Source: Brachypterus glaber
Taxonomy: Eukaryota; Arthropoda; Insecta; Coleoptera; Kateretidae
NCBI GenBank assembly: GCA_958510825.1
Contig: OY294044.1
Span: 39,109,816-39,173,815 of the forward strand
DNA: 64,000 bases
Direction: 5' to 3'
Each line of letters opens with the position of its first letter. Position 1 is the stretch's first letter. The translations under genes were made by a program, and so were the position numbers. The notes below the pieces were generated by a model. That model worked only from the letters and a program-made list of their open reading frames with translations, made no database searches and had not been told where the DNA came from. This document shows positions 10,486 through 30,914 of the stretch, in pieces.

Positions 10486-10926
10486 CAACTCTATTTACCC
10501 AGCGATTTTCTCGAAAACTAAAAGAGATAATCAAGTTCTGCGAAAACTATCTTAAATAGACAACTTAAACTATCTTTTATCATATATTTAATTTAGCCCT
10601 CAAAATAAGGGCCGGGGGCACGGGGGGAGTTTCTTAAATGGAAAGGGGTGTCGTGGGATACATAATTTTAAAGCAAATAAAATTCTCTATTGGACTGTAT
10701 ATTTTTTTATTTTTTAAACAATTTTTTTAAGGTTTTGATTCTTTAATTTTTTGTGCTAAAAAATGCGATTTTTTAAGTATAATTTACGTTTTTTCATCAT
10801 GAGATTAGTAACTTTTAAAAAATTGTTTGATTTTTTACTATTATATTTTAGAATACCAAATCAGATTTTTTCACATTTATCGACGTTTTCGAAGTTTTTA
10901 AGACTTTTGAGACCATGTTAAAAAAA
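10486..10926. other. Probable remnant of a CCGGGTG-end repeat before array 1
   Basis: The stretch starts with CCGGGTGTCCCAACTCTATT, like the ends of the fold-back elements at 6538 and 56736, and contains GAGATAATCAAGTTCTGCG. No matching inverted end is found before the TGTC array begins at 10927, so the element is truncated or the partner was lost. No gene is seen. Confidence 0.45.
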
Positions 10927-14533
<3,607 letters not shown>

Positions 14534-14697
14534 TGCGCTGTCAGCCGTCGAGAGCAGACGTGTTGTTCTTTGCTCTGTGTTTTTTTGAGGTTATATTCCA
14601 GTGTAGTGCTAGTGCTTCGATAAATCCAAAGTTAATTTGGGGCCAACGAAGTGCACGCGAAAATTTTATTTTTCTTCTGAAAATAAAAAAGTTTTGC

Positions 14698-14772
14698 GGT
14701 CCTGCCGAGGACTGAACCTCGGACCTTCGGATTGGTAGCCGGGAGCGTTGTCGCTGCGCCATTAAACCGATT
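14698..14772 (-). ncRNA. tRNA-like sequence, antisense in the 5' UTR of LINE A
   Basis: On the minus strand the stretch has a box A-like TGGCGCAGCGAC (about 14755-14766) and a box B-like GGTTCAGTCCTC with a perfect 5-bp T-stem (CCGAG/CTCGG). The anticodon-like loop CTACCAA contains the conserved U33, and the acceptor stem is partly paired (GGUUU with GGACC). The anticodon stem pairs poorly, so I regard it as a degenerate tRNA relic or SINE head, or a polymerase III promoter, not a functional tRNA gene. Confidence 0.45.
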
Positions 14773-15098
14773 GCTCGTCGTTTTAAAATTGTGAGCCACA
14801 ATAGGCAAGACTGATATGAACAGAGATAGGACTCCTATAGTATAGTGCAGTATCAACGTTAAGGACCTTTGTATATATAATATAGACTTAAGTTGTTAAT
14901 TATACAGTAGATAAGGACGTTTTATTAACTATTTAGACATTTAAGGTATCAGGATAGCAGAAGTATAACACCGGAGTTTCGTTGCTATACACTCGTTTGG
15001 GTCTCCGGTGGTACCGGTACTAACCACAGGTTTCGCGTCTGCTGCATCGTTGCAGTCACTTATTTCGTGTTTTAAAATTCGGCAAGCTATCTAAAAAG

Positions 15099-16502
15099 AT
15101 GGCCCCCCCAAATAAGGACCCAAAACCACCTGATCCCCCCGAAAACCAAGAGTCGAATGCAAGTTTTACTTTATCCAGTTCTTCATCTTCGCAAATAGTA
15201 GAAAAAATGAACGAGGAGCCAGGGGCTGCTGCCGCTGCGTCTGCTGCTGCTGCTGCTGCCTTAGCTGCTGCTACTGCTGGGTTGAATGATAATGTCTCTC
15301 CTGTATCCGGGTCGAAGCGTAGAAGAAAAGAGGGTAGTCCCGGCCAAAGCAAAGAAAGCACAAGTCTTTCTTCAAAACTAAGCCATGTTTTTGCTCTTAC
15401 AAAGCTGATGGAATCGAAGAATAGTGGACTTAAAAGGGATAATGTGCTTGAAGTAAGGTCTGGTATGCATAGTTTAATTCAAAAATTGAATGCAGCCATA
15501 ACAGATGTCTATGGAGAGCTTGTCTGTCAAGTTTTAAACAACCAAGGTAACTTGCTACAAGAAATAAAACAAATTAAGAATGGCATTGACAACCAATGTG
15601 CAACACAAGATGTAGCGATTACTGAGTTGAAAAATGTACTGCAATCCAACACTGTTACTACACCTGCGTACAGCCAAATTGCCGCCAAAAAAGCCGTCTC
15701 TAAAGTAACTATGCCCACTGGGAAAAATACTGTGCCCCTTAAGTCTTATAGGGTTCTTTTAAAGCCGGAAGATTCAAACGTCACAGCAGATCAACTTAAG
15801 GAACAGATCATTAAAAACGTAATTCCCAGTAAACTTGGATTGGAAAGGCCCAAAATTTATAAAAATAGAGACGGGGTCGTAATTGAATCAGATAACAACA
15901 GGACGACAGAAATCATGCAAGCAAAAGAAATCACAGATCTCAAGGTCAGCGCTACTCAATTGGATAAGCTTAAGCCCAGATTAGCCATCTTTAATGTTCC
16001 CGTTGGCATAGCCGAAAAGGACTTAGAAGCTGCAATTAAGGAGGAAAACTTTTCTGATGCTAACATTGGTTCTATTAAACCCATTTATAAGTTTGGAAGC
16101 CGCGGTAAACATTTCGTTCATTGGGTAGTGGAGGCTGATCCGACAGCAAGAGTTGCGCTTCTAGCACGCGAGAAATTAGGCATTCAATGGCACACGTGTG
16201 GGGTCCGGGATCATGTTCGTGTTTCACAGTGCTTCAGATGCCTAAAGTTTGGCCATATTGCTTCGAAATGTGATGTCTCAAAGCATGATCCAGCCTGTAA
16301 GTATTGCCTGGATAAGCACGAGTCGAAAACATGCCCTAATAAGGACAAATCCGATCAAGCCATCTGTACTTTGTGCACGTCTTACAATAATACTAGAAAC
16401 ATGAGGGATGATGTTAAACATGTCGCTGGTTCAAATAGGTGTGGAGTTATGAAGAGGAGGTTGAATGAGCAAGTCGAAAACACGGATTACGGAACTAGTT
16501 GA
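15099..16502 (+). CDS. LINE A ORF1: gag-like RNA-binding protein (467 aa)
   Basis: The intact ORF starts at an ATG in the context AAAAAGATGG. The N-terminal third is low-complexity with a polyalanine tract (residues about 43-66). The middle has charged helical sequence. Residues about 375-440 carry zinc knuckles: CFRCLKFGHIASKC (CX2CX4HX4C), CKYCLDKHESKTC (CX2CX3HX4C) and a third Cys group. R1/Jockey-group gag proteins bind the element RNA and take it to the chromosome. The last 38 bases overlap ORF2 in another frame, a common arrangement for downstream reinitiation. This is the only intact ORF of a complete length in the LINE group. Confidence 0.88.
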   Translation: MAPPNKDPKPPDPPENQESNASFTLSSSSSSQIVEKMNEEPGAAAAASAAAAAALAAATAGLNDNVSPVSGSKRRRKEGSPGQSKESTSLSSKLSHVFALTKLMESKNSGLKRDNVLEVRSGMHSLIQKLNAAITDVYGELVCQVLNNQGNLLQEIKQIKNGIDNQCATQDVAITELKNVLQSNTVTTPAYSQIAAKKAVSKVTMPTGKNTVPLKSYRVLLKPEDSNVTADQLKEQIIKNVIPSKLGLERPKIYKNRDGVVIESDNNRTTEIMQAKEITDLKVSATQLDKLKPRLAIFNVPVGIAEKDLEAAIKEENFSDANIGSIKPIYKFGSRGKHFVHWVVEADPTARVALLAREKLGIQWHTCGVRDHVRVSQCFRCLKFGHIASKCDVSKHDPACKYCLDKHESKTCPNKDKSDQAICTLCTSYNNTRNMRDDVKHVAGSNRCGVMKRRLNEQVENTDYGTS

Positions 16503-19500
16503 TACTACTTTCAATACTATGGGCTCACTAAAATTTGGACAAGTCAACCTGCAAAAGTGCTTTACAGCCACCTCCGACATGATTACATCAGCTATCGACC
16601 ATAAAATAGACGTACTAATTATCCAAGAACCATACAGGAAACGGGGAAATAAAGAAGCCTATTATATACCACACTGCGGCAAATATAAGGTATTTGCCAG
16701 CACAGACGAAGAGTTTAGAGCCGCGGTTATTCTACTTAATCCCACACTTGATGGACTACTTGTCAAACAACACACGTCCGACAAGCAATGTGTTGTTAAA
16801 GTCAGCTCTGGAAACTTCGCATTTACTGTTATTTCGGCGTATTGGCCGCCTATTAATTCTCAGAGAGATATTACCCCGGACCTGAATGGACTCAGTCAGG
16901 CGCTTTTAGGAATCTCTGATTCACTTATATTGTTAGGAATAGACACAAACGCTCGCAACATCCTGTGGAACTCAGATAGAAATGACTCTAGAGGTAACGA
17001 AATATCCGAATTTCTTTCCGAAAGAAACCTACATGTTGTTAACCTACCTGGCTTTCCTCGCACCTTTGGTAATGTACATGGAACCAGCAATATAGACGTC
17101 ACAGTAACAACAGACCTGGGAATGCATAAAATCACTGACTGGAAGGTACACTCTGATAGGACAGGTAGCGATCATAGGTTAATAACATTTAACTTAATTA
17201 CAAACTCGATATCTGGCCTTAGATACAAATGGGTTAGAAGTAAAACTAATCTAGACCGAAATCTTGCCTTGGAAATGGCATCAAGAGGAATAGAGGAAAT
17301 TGAAGATACCTTTCCCATTCAAGATAGTGTAGCATTAGACACAGCCGCTACTAGTTTTACGAAGCTTCTACAGAACATTACGGACACCTGCTTTCGTAAG
17401 AAAAAATGTTTTACATCTAAACCCACCTGGTGGAATGAACAAACGGAGGAGAGCAAGAGAAGACTTCACTTAGCCCGAAAAGTGTTTCAAAGAGCAAGAG
17501 GAGAGGAAAGAGAAAGGCTCAGGGAAGCATACGAATCCGCCAAAGAGGCTCATTCATCTAAGATAGAGACAGTAAGACTAAAATCATGGAACAAGTTTGT
17601 TACTACTGAACTGAATACTTCCCCCCTAAATCTATTGAATCCACCATAGAGATTGAGAACGGACAGTATACAGAAGAAAGAGAAGAGACTGCTAAGAGAA
17701 TAATTGATAGATGGGTAAAAGAGGACAAAGTGGAAGAGGACACCGACCAACAGACTGAACTTAGGTTAAGGGCTAGATTCATTACAACAAATGAGGCAGA
17801 CATTAGGGAGGTAACCAGAGAGGAGGTAACCATGTTTATTAGAGCACTGAATAACAGAAAGACCCCAGGACCTGACAATATCACAGTTGTATTACTAAAA
17901 GTGCTTTGTCCAATTATAGATAACTTCCTGGCCAGACTATTTAATTACTGCTTGGAACTTAGCCATTTTCCCAAAGTATGGAAAGAAGGAAGGATCATAA
18001 TGATTAGAAAATCAGGAAGCACAAAAGAAGGTATCGAAGGATGCCGACCTATTACTCTGCTGTCTTTTGTCGGAAAACTACTCGAAAGAGTAATTAAATC
18101 TAGGATAGAAGAAACTGACAATATATATGGACAAAATCAGCATGGCTTCGTAAGAGGTAGAAGTACCATTAGCGCATGCAATGCTACTCTAACCGCCCTC
18201 GATAATCAACAAGGGAAATACAAAATTGTGGTACTACTAGATATTATGGGGGCATTTGACAACGTTTGGTGGCCCTCTGTCCTTCTCTCAATTGCTGATT
18301 CCAATATCCCGAATGCCCTACTTAAAATAATTAAAAACTACTTCAGGGACAGAGTTTCCGTACTTGTATATGGAGGAGTTGAGGTAAGCAAAACCATAGA
18401 AAAGGGTTGTGGCCAAGGATCAGTCATGGGTCCAAGTTTCTGGAATTCTGCTTTGAAAAGGCTTCTAAGTATTCCACTAGCCCACGGAGAGTTAGTAGCC
18501 TATGCTGACGACCTCGCCTACGTAGCCAGCGCAGATTCAAGAACCCAGTTAGAAACTAGAGCAAACCATGACTTAGCCTTGATTACAGAATGGGCCTCAG
18601 AAAATAAACTTTGTTTCTCTGCCGATAAGTCATGTTTTCTCCTATTTGGACCGAAACTGGTTCGGAAACCAGGTATTAGGCTATATGGCAGAGTAATGAA
18701 AAGAGTGGAGCAGGCAAGGTACCTTGGAATTATCCTTGATACTAAGCGGAATTTCTCAGCGCATATTAAGCAGGCAGCTGAAAAAGCTAAAAGCTTCTTT
18801 TTTCAGCTAAAAAGCCTTACAAAAGCCCTTTACAATCCTCCTGATACAGCCTTACGGACCATATACGAACGCGCTGCCATACCAATGGTTAATTATGGCT
18901 ATGCTATTTGGGGAGAGTATGCCGCACATGCAAGAGCTAAAGTGGCAATAGACAGTGTTAGTGGCACCTGTGCCAGAGTCATAGCCGGAACATATCGCTC
19001 AACATCATACCACGCAGCGTGCGTCCTTGCAAAAATCCCGCCATTAAGCCTAACCTTGTCTGAATTAGAGGCCAAACGAAAACTCAGAGCAAGACAGAGT
19101 GCTACACACGGCACATTGAATTTAGAACCAGGTCTAACCAGAGCAGAAGCGAAAGAACTACTTGCCAGTGAAACTCTGGAACTCTGGCAGGCAGCATGGG
19201 ATGAAGCTATCCAGGGCCGAGTAACATACACTTTCTTCCCCAGCATTCGTAGAAGGCTAAACAATAATTTTCATCTAGACAGGGAGCTGGCTCAAATTCT
19301 GACAGGCCATGGCCACTTTCGAGCACATCTCAAGAGAGTAGGCAAAAATATTAGCGGTGACTGCATAGAGTGTGGGGTCAATGACGATCCCATCCATAGG
19401 ATACAAACATGCCATATGTTCGAGGAACCCAGACGAGACATTATTCGGCTTTTGGGAGTAATCGACCCAGAATCACTTGTTGAGGACTTACTAGCTGTTG

Positions 19501-19571
19501 ACAGGATCGACTTACTCAAGAATTTTATTGCGGATGAATTCAGGACTGACCATCATCGCCAGTTGGCTTAG
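16465..19571 (+). pseudogene. LINE A ORF2: endonuclease + reverse transcriptase, broken by a deletion near 17625
   Basis: The first frame (16465-17649) encodes an exonuclease-endonuclease-phosphatase domain: VLIIQEPYRK (catalytic Glu), GIDTNARNILWNS (Asp) and TGSDHRLITF (the SDH box). The second frame (17730-19571) holds the reverse transcriptase with [40 protein letters not shown] and AYADDLAYV (YADD). It ends with the R1-type zinc finger CIECGVNDDPIHRIQTC. At about 17620-17640 the chain passes from a TSP residue group straight to the equivalent of an EST..IEIENG segment. About 40 bases that encode the WNLPYKLA region in LINE B are missing and the frame shifts. Apart from this lesion the catalytic residues are present. 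Confidence 0.9.
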
Positions 19572-19628
19572 GAGTGAAGTGCCCGTGTATTTAAAATAAG
19601 TGTTAAGTGTAGTGTTGTGTGGTGTTTT

Positions 19629-19662
19629 AGGAGGGTTACGGTACCTCCTGCGGTTTTACCGC
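19629..19662 (+). promoter_or_regulatory. LINE A 3' UTR double hairpin
   Basis: AGGAGG (19629-19634) pairs with CCTCCT (19644-19649) around GTTACGGTA. GCGGT (19650-19654) then pairs with ACCGC (19658-19662). The same two hairpins occur in LINEs B, C, D and D' with compensatory changes. They are probably part of the RNA signal recognised by the element's own RT. Confidence 0.7.
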
Positions 19663-19785
19663 TAATTTTAAGTGGGTTGGAGTAATCCTGTGCGTAGGTC
19701 CTACTTCACCAATGTCTGTAAACTGAGCTAATATTGTAAATATGTTTGTAATTGTAATTATAACAAATAAAGGCAATACATAAAC

Positions 19786-24099
<4,314 letters not shown>

Positions 24100-24128
<29 letters not shown>

Positions 24129-27100
24129 GTACAATCAGTCTTTATTTCAAAGCTCACTTAAGTTTGGACAAGCAAATCTACAAAAAAGTTACGCTGCAAC
24201 TACAGATATGATTACCACTGCCATAGACCTAAAAATTGACATTTTAATCTTGCAAGAACCCTACCGCAAACTAGGCATCAACGGTCTGTATAACATTCCT
24301 CACTGTAGTAAATATAAAGTCTTCGCAAGTAAGGACAATGACTTTAGAGCAGCTATTATAGTATTTAACCCGACTCTTAATTGTCTTTTTGTTAAACAAC
24401 ATACATCAAACAAGCAATGTGTCGTCAGAATCAAGAGTGAAAGTATTACTCTTACCGTCATATCAGTCTATTGGCCGCCATCAAAAACACAACGAGATAT
24501 TACCTCAGATCTGGAAAACTTGGATAAGGCTTTACGTGGTACTTCGGACCAAAATATCATTATTGGTGCTGACTCGAACGCTAGAAATATAATTTGGAAC
24601 TCAGATGCTGTTGATCCTCGAGGAGAAGAGGTTATGGATTTCTTAGCTGAAAAGGATCTTAACGTTGTAAATCGTCCTGGCTTTCCATCAACATTTAGTA
24701 GTCAACAAGGTGAGAGTAACATAGATATAACAGTTACTACTGATAGCGGCTTATCCAAAATTTATGATTGGCGAGTCCTTCCTGATCAGACAGGAAGTGA
24801 TCACAGACTGATTACTTTCAACTTCGAGTGTAACCAAACCAACATATTAAGTTACACATGGGTCAAGAGTAAAACTAATCTGAACCGTCGCCTTGCTTTG
24901 GAAATGGCTGAAAATGGAGTGAACGAACTCGAAAATACTTTTCCAATCCATAATAAACTCGAGCTGAATATAGTGGTAAACAGATTTACTGATCTGTTAA
25001 AGTCAATCTCTGATTCCTGTTTTCACAAGAGAAAACAATTTACGGGGAAACCTATTTGGTGGAACGACCAAACGGAAGGTACCAAAACTACACTACATTC
25101 ATCTCGCAAAGCCTTTCAAAAAGCAAGTGGAGGGATCAGAGAGACCCTTAAAGTAGCATACGATGAAGCTAAAATAGCTCATTCCCGTAAGTTGGATACC
25201 GTAAAACAAAAATCCTGGAATAACTTTGTTAGTACTGAGATGCAGGCATCGCCATGGAACTTACCATATAAACTGGCTTGTAAAAATAAAGGATCTAAGA
25301 CAGAAGAATCTACTATTCTTAAAGAAGACGGACACTACACGGAAGATAGAGAGGAAACAGCTAGATGCATTATCGATAAATGGGTAAAGGATGACAATCC
25401 CGAAGACGACGATGATGACCAGTCTGAACAAAGGCTTAGAGCTAGGTTTATCACGACTGACGACTTGCCGGTAAGAGCAGTTTTCCCTGATGAGGTCAAA
25501 TTTCTTTTAAACGACCTTAAAAATAAGAAATCGCCTGGCCCTGATAATATTTCAGCAGTTTTACTTAAGTTCTTGCGGAATATAATTGCTCCTTTTCTAG
25601 CTAAGATCTACAACTTCTGTCTACAATTTGGATACTTTCCTAAGCCGTGGAAAGAAGGTAAAATCGTCATGATTCGTAAACCTGGCAGCAACAAAATTGG
25701 TATTGACGGCTGCAGGCCAATCACTTTACTATCCTTCCTTGGCAAAATTCTGGAAAAAGTAATAAAGAATCGCCTAAACGAGTTTGAAAATCTTTTTGGA
25801 GAAAACCAACATGGCTTTACAACAGGTAGAAATACTATTAGCGCCTGTAGGGCTACTCTTGATGCTCTTGACTCGCGAGGGGACAAATACAAAGTGGTAG
25901 TTCTTCTAGACATTATGGGAGCCTTTGACAATGTCTGGTGGCCTTCCATCATTAACTCGCTGGCTGAGTCAGTGATTTCCAATGGTCTCCTAAGAATTTT
26001 GAAAAGTTATTTTGATGATCGAGTTTCAATTCTGCAACATGGGGGTATCGAGGTAAGAAAAAGCGTGCAAAAAGGTTGCGGTCAAGGGTCCGTGATGGGT
26101 CCCACGCTTTGGAATGCAGCTTTAAAGAAGCTCCTATTATTATTGCCCCTTATACACGGTGAAATCATAGCCTACGCAGATGATCTAGCCTACGTTGTTA
26201 GTGCACCAACTAGAACTACACTGGAAACCAAAGCTAACGCTGATCTCGAAATAATCACCGGATGGGCAACACAAAATAAGCTGGAATTTTCTAAAGAAAA
26301 ATCCTGCTATATCCTCTTTGGTCCCAAATTAGTACGAAAACCAGCGATTAGACTATATGAAAATATTCTTAAAAGGGTAGAACAGGCTAGATACTTGGGT
26401 ATTATCATTGATAATAAACTCAACTTTCAGGAACATATAAAACAAGCTTGTGAAAAGGCCAAATCCAATTTTTATAAAATTAAAAGTTACGTTCGATCCC
26501 TATACAGCCCTCCAGATTCTTCACTATCGACGATCTACAACCGAGCTATTGTTCCTCTGGTAAACTATGGATTTCAGATTTGGGGAGGTAAATCCACATA
26601 TGCAAGGGCAAAGATATCTTTCGAAAGCGTAAGCGGGACATGTGCCAGAGTCATTTCAGGTACCTACAGTTCAACGTCGTACTTTGCGGCATGTGTTCTA
26701 GCCAAAGTTCCCCCTCTACCATTAACGCTATCTGAATTGGAGGCAAAGAGAAGATTAAAAGTCCGAGAAGTGGCTACTCACGGAAATTTAGTACTGAACC
26801 ATGACCTACCCAAAAGGACTAACTACAGATCCCTTAAGATAGAGACCTTGAGACTATGGCAGGAAGCGTGGGATAATGCGGACCAAGCACATACAGCTTT
26901 TTTCCCAATATAGAGCGACGTCTTAACACCACGGTTTTATTGGATCGAGAATTAACTCAAGTTTTGACCGGACACGGAAATTTTCGGACACATTTAAAAA
27001 GAGTGGGGAAAGAAAGGGATGGAAACTGCCCAACATGCGGTATCGAGGACACTCCTATACACAGAATTTTAGAATGTACCATCTTTACTAGAGAAAGAGA

Positions 27101-27221
27101 CGCCATTCTTAGGATTGTGGGTGACATCACACTGGCAGATATTGTGAAGGATCTAGCAGCAGCAAATAAAACGGATCTTCTTAAAAACTTTATTTTGGAT
27201 GTTTTTCGAGTTGTGCAGTGA
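24100..27221 (+). pseudogene. LINE B ORF2: endonuclease + reverse transcriptase, one frameshift near the C terminus
   Basis: The frame is open from before 24100 (no ATG at the LINE A start position; ACG instead) to 26913. It contains ILILQEPYRK, GADSNARNIIWNS and TGSDHRLITF of the endonuclease. The reverse transcriptase follows with [40 protein letters not shown] and AYADDLAYV. A surplus base in the T-run at about 26898-26903 shifts the frame. The rest, with GHGNFRTHLKRVG and the finger CPTCGIEDTPIHRILEC, is read at 26940-27221. Of all copies this one has the longest continuous ORF2 (901 codons) and all polymerase and endonuclease catalytic residues. Confidence 0.9.
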
Positions 27222-27274
27222 TACTGTTTTAGCAGTGTATGTGTTTAAGTGCGCGAGTGCCGGGTGGGTATGAT

Positions 27275-27319
27275 AGGAGGGTTACGGTACCTCCTGCAGC
27301 TGTGGCTAGTCCGCACTGC
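27275..27319 (+). promoter_or_regulatory. LINE B 3' UTR double hairpin
   Basis: AGGAGG/CCTCCT (27275-27280 with 27290-27295) is as in LINE A. The second stem is different in sequence and longer: GCAG/CTGC (27296-27299 with 27316-27319) with an inner GTGG/CCGC stem. The retained pairing despite changed bases supports an RNA structure. Confidence 0.65.
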
Positions 27320-27420
27320 AAATGTTAAGTGGGTTTGGGCCTTGTAGTAGGTATTGTACCAAACCGCGGCAATTGTATTCTTATTGTTAGTTAGTTTAAA
27401 TAAATAAAGATGGTGATTGC

Positions 27421-28994
<1,574 letters not shown>

Positions 28995-30529
28995 GTAGCA
29001 CAAAAAAAGGATTGGACGGGTGTAGACCAATAACTTTGCTTTCATTTCTCGGAAAACTATTGGAAAAAGTAATAACAGCTAGATTAGAAGGAATAAATAT
29101 ATATGGAGATAATCAACATGGTTTCGTAAAAGGAAGAAGCACTGTATCTGCGTGTAAGGCGACACTTGCGGCGCTGGACTCTCAACCGCACAAATACAAA
29201 ATAGTGGTTTTACTCGACATAAGCGGAGCGTTTGACAATATCTGGTGGCCAACTATTATAAACTCCCTTGCAGAGTCTAACGTTCCTAACCACCTTCTTA
29301 AGATCGTTAAAAGCTACATGAAAGACAGAACCTCTAGTCTTGAATATGGCGGAGTGAAAGTGGAAAAACGCTTGGAGAAAGGCTGTGGGCAGGGCTCAGT
29401 TATGGGTCCAGCAATGTGGAACTCGGGGCTTAAATCACTATTACGCATCAGACTACGTTACGGAGAGCTTGTGGCATATGCAGATGACCTGGCATATATT
29501 GTAAGTGCACCAACTAGGACAACCCTGGAACAAAAATCGAACCACGACTTGTCTTTAATTACTGACTGGGCTACGCTAAATAAGTTAACTTTTTCGAAAG
29601 AAAAATCCTGCTTTTTGCAATTTGGACCAACTTTAAAGCGAAAACCAGCTATAATACTTTATGGAAGCATTATTAAAAGAGTTCAGAGTGTTAAATACTT
29701 AGGTTTTATGCTGGACACTAAAAGAAATTTTATATCACATATAAAACATGTATCAGATAGAGCAAAAAGTACGTTTCTAAACCTTAGTAATTATACTAAA
29801 AGACTATACAATCCTCCAGACGACGCACTAAGATTGATATACGAAAAAGCTACAATTCCATTAGTTAGTTACGGCATCGAGATTTGGGGTAACTCTATTA
29901 CCTACCAAAGAGCAAAAACCGCCCTGGAAAGTGTTAGTGGAACCTGCGCAAGAGTTATAGCTGGAACCTACTGCTCAACATCATTTCATGCTGCGTGTGT
30001 GTTAGCTAAAGTACCTCCATTATCCCTTGTGCTGTCAGAGATAAGGGCCAAAAAACTTATTAGAGCCAATCAAAGAGCTGTGCATGGAAATACAACTGTG
30101 GAAGCCCAAACCCGGAGAAGGGATGCACACCAGATTCTTAGAACTGAAACCATAAGGATGTAGCAAGAGGCCTGGGATCAAGCACCTCAGGGTAGAGTTA
30201 CACACAGTTTCTTTCCCACGATACAAACTAGGCTAAACTGTAACTTTACCTTGAACAAAGAACTTGCACAGATACTGACGGGGCACGGGCACTTTAGGAC
30301 ACACCTTAATAGGATTGGGAAAGACAATAACGGCAACTGTCCCAGATGCAATGAAGAAGATACTCCTATTCACAGGTTACTTAGATGTGAATTGTTCAAC
30401 AGGGAAAGGGTATTGGTGAGAGATGTAGTGGAAAATATTCAAGTTGAAACTATCATTGTAGAACTTACAAATATCAATGGCCTAGATTTGTTAAAAAACT
30501 TTATCTCAGAAGAGTTTAGGCTAGGTTAA
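28995..30529 (+). pseudogene. LINE C ORF2 fragment: RT and C-terminal zinc finger, one stop
   Basis: Frame +2 starts with [16 protein letters not shown] and continues through VVLLDISGAFDNIWW, GCGQGSVMGP and AYADDLAYI (YADD). A TAG at 30161-30163 replaces the Trp found in A and B. The same frame then goes on to GHGHFRTHLNRIGK and the finger CPRCNEEDTPIHRLLRC, ending at 30527-30529. Endonuclease and gag are absent because of the 5' truncation. Confidence 0.88.
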
Positions 30530-30613
30530 GTTAGGATACGTTAGATTAAGTTAGAATAGATACATGTAATTAGGCTAGAGCAAGTTTTGTAAAATATTTA
30601 GAGGGAATTGTTT

Positions 30614-30646
30614 AGGAGGGTTACGGTACCTCCTGCGGTTTTCCGC
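30614..30646 (+). promoter_or_regulatory. LINE C 3' UTR double hairpin
   Basis: AGGAGG/CCTCCT (30614-30619 with 30629-30634) and GCGG/CCGC (30635-30638 with 30643-30646). The arrangement matches LINE A with a shorter second stem. Confidence 0.65.
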
Positions 30647-30709
30647 AAAATGTTAAGTGGGAGAAATGATGCTGTATATTATATAAATAAATAAATAAAG
30701 AACTTAGTC

Positions 30710-30828
30710 AAAAAGGAACGGGTAGTAGTCCAGGCAGTTGTTTTTGCACTGTCTGGGGGTGGAGGTCTTTCAGCGGCCACGCTGAAAGAGGTGCCTTCAG
30801 CATCGGGTTCCCCTTTCCTTTTTTTTTT

Positions 30829-30831
<3 letters not shown>
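30710..30831 (+). promoter_or_regulatory. LINE C structured 3' tail
   Basis: The outer stem is AAAAAGGAACGGG (30710-30722) with CCCTTTCC plus T13 (30811-30831). Hairpin 1 is CCAGGCAG/CTGTCTGG (30730-30737 with 30749-30756). Hairpin 2 is TCTTTCAGC/GCTGAAAGA (30766-30774 with 30781-30789), perfect over 9 bp. The box GGTGCCTTCAGCATCGGG is identical to LINE A although the stems differ. Confidence 0.72.
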
Positions 30832-30894
<63 letters not shown>

Positions 30895-30914
30895 CGTCCG
30901 TCCGTCCGTCCGTC
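30831..30914. repeat. TGTC array 4 with (TCCG)n end
   Basis: About 15 TGTC units are followed, without a break in phase, by about six TCCG units, then LINE D starts (GTCTTCATG). The same change occurs in the duplicated copy (44112-44207) with more TGTC units, so it predates the duplication. Confidence 0.95.

Larger units (their letters stand above)
28995..30831 (+). mobile_element. LINE C: 5'-truncated R1-type element (RT part only)
   Basis: It starts inside the reverse transcriptase domain directly after array 3 and ends with the 3' UTR hairpins, AATAAA signals (30681-30700), the structured tail and T13 before array 4. It is related to A and B but distinct in sequence. In the duplicated block only its last 40 bp or so remain (44073-44112). 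Confidence 0.88.

Noticed and set aside
14698..14772. Functional tRNA gene
   Set aside because: The anticodon stem and part of the acceptor stem do not pair; kept only as a tRNA-like relic.
14541..14856. Minus-strand open frames between array 1 and LINE A ORF1
   Set aside because: They are translations of the LINE 5' UTR and of the tRNA-like stretch at 14698-14772; no protein similarity is apparent.
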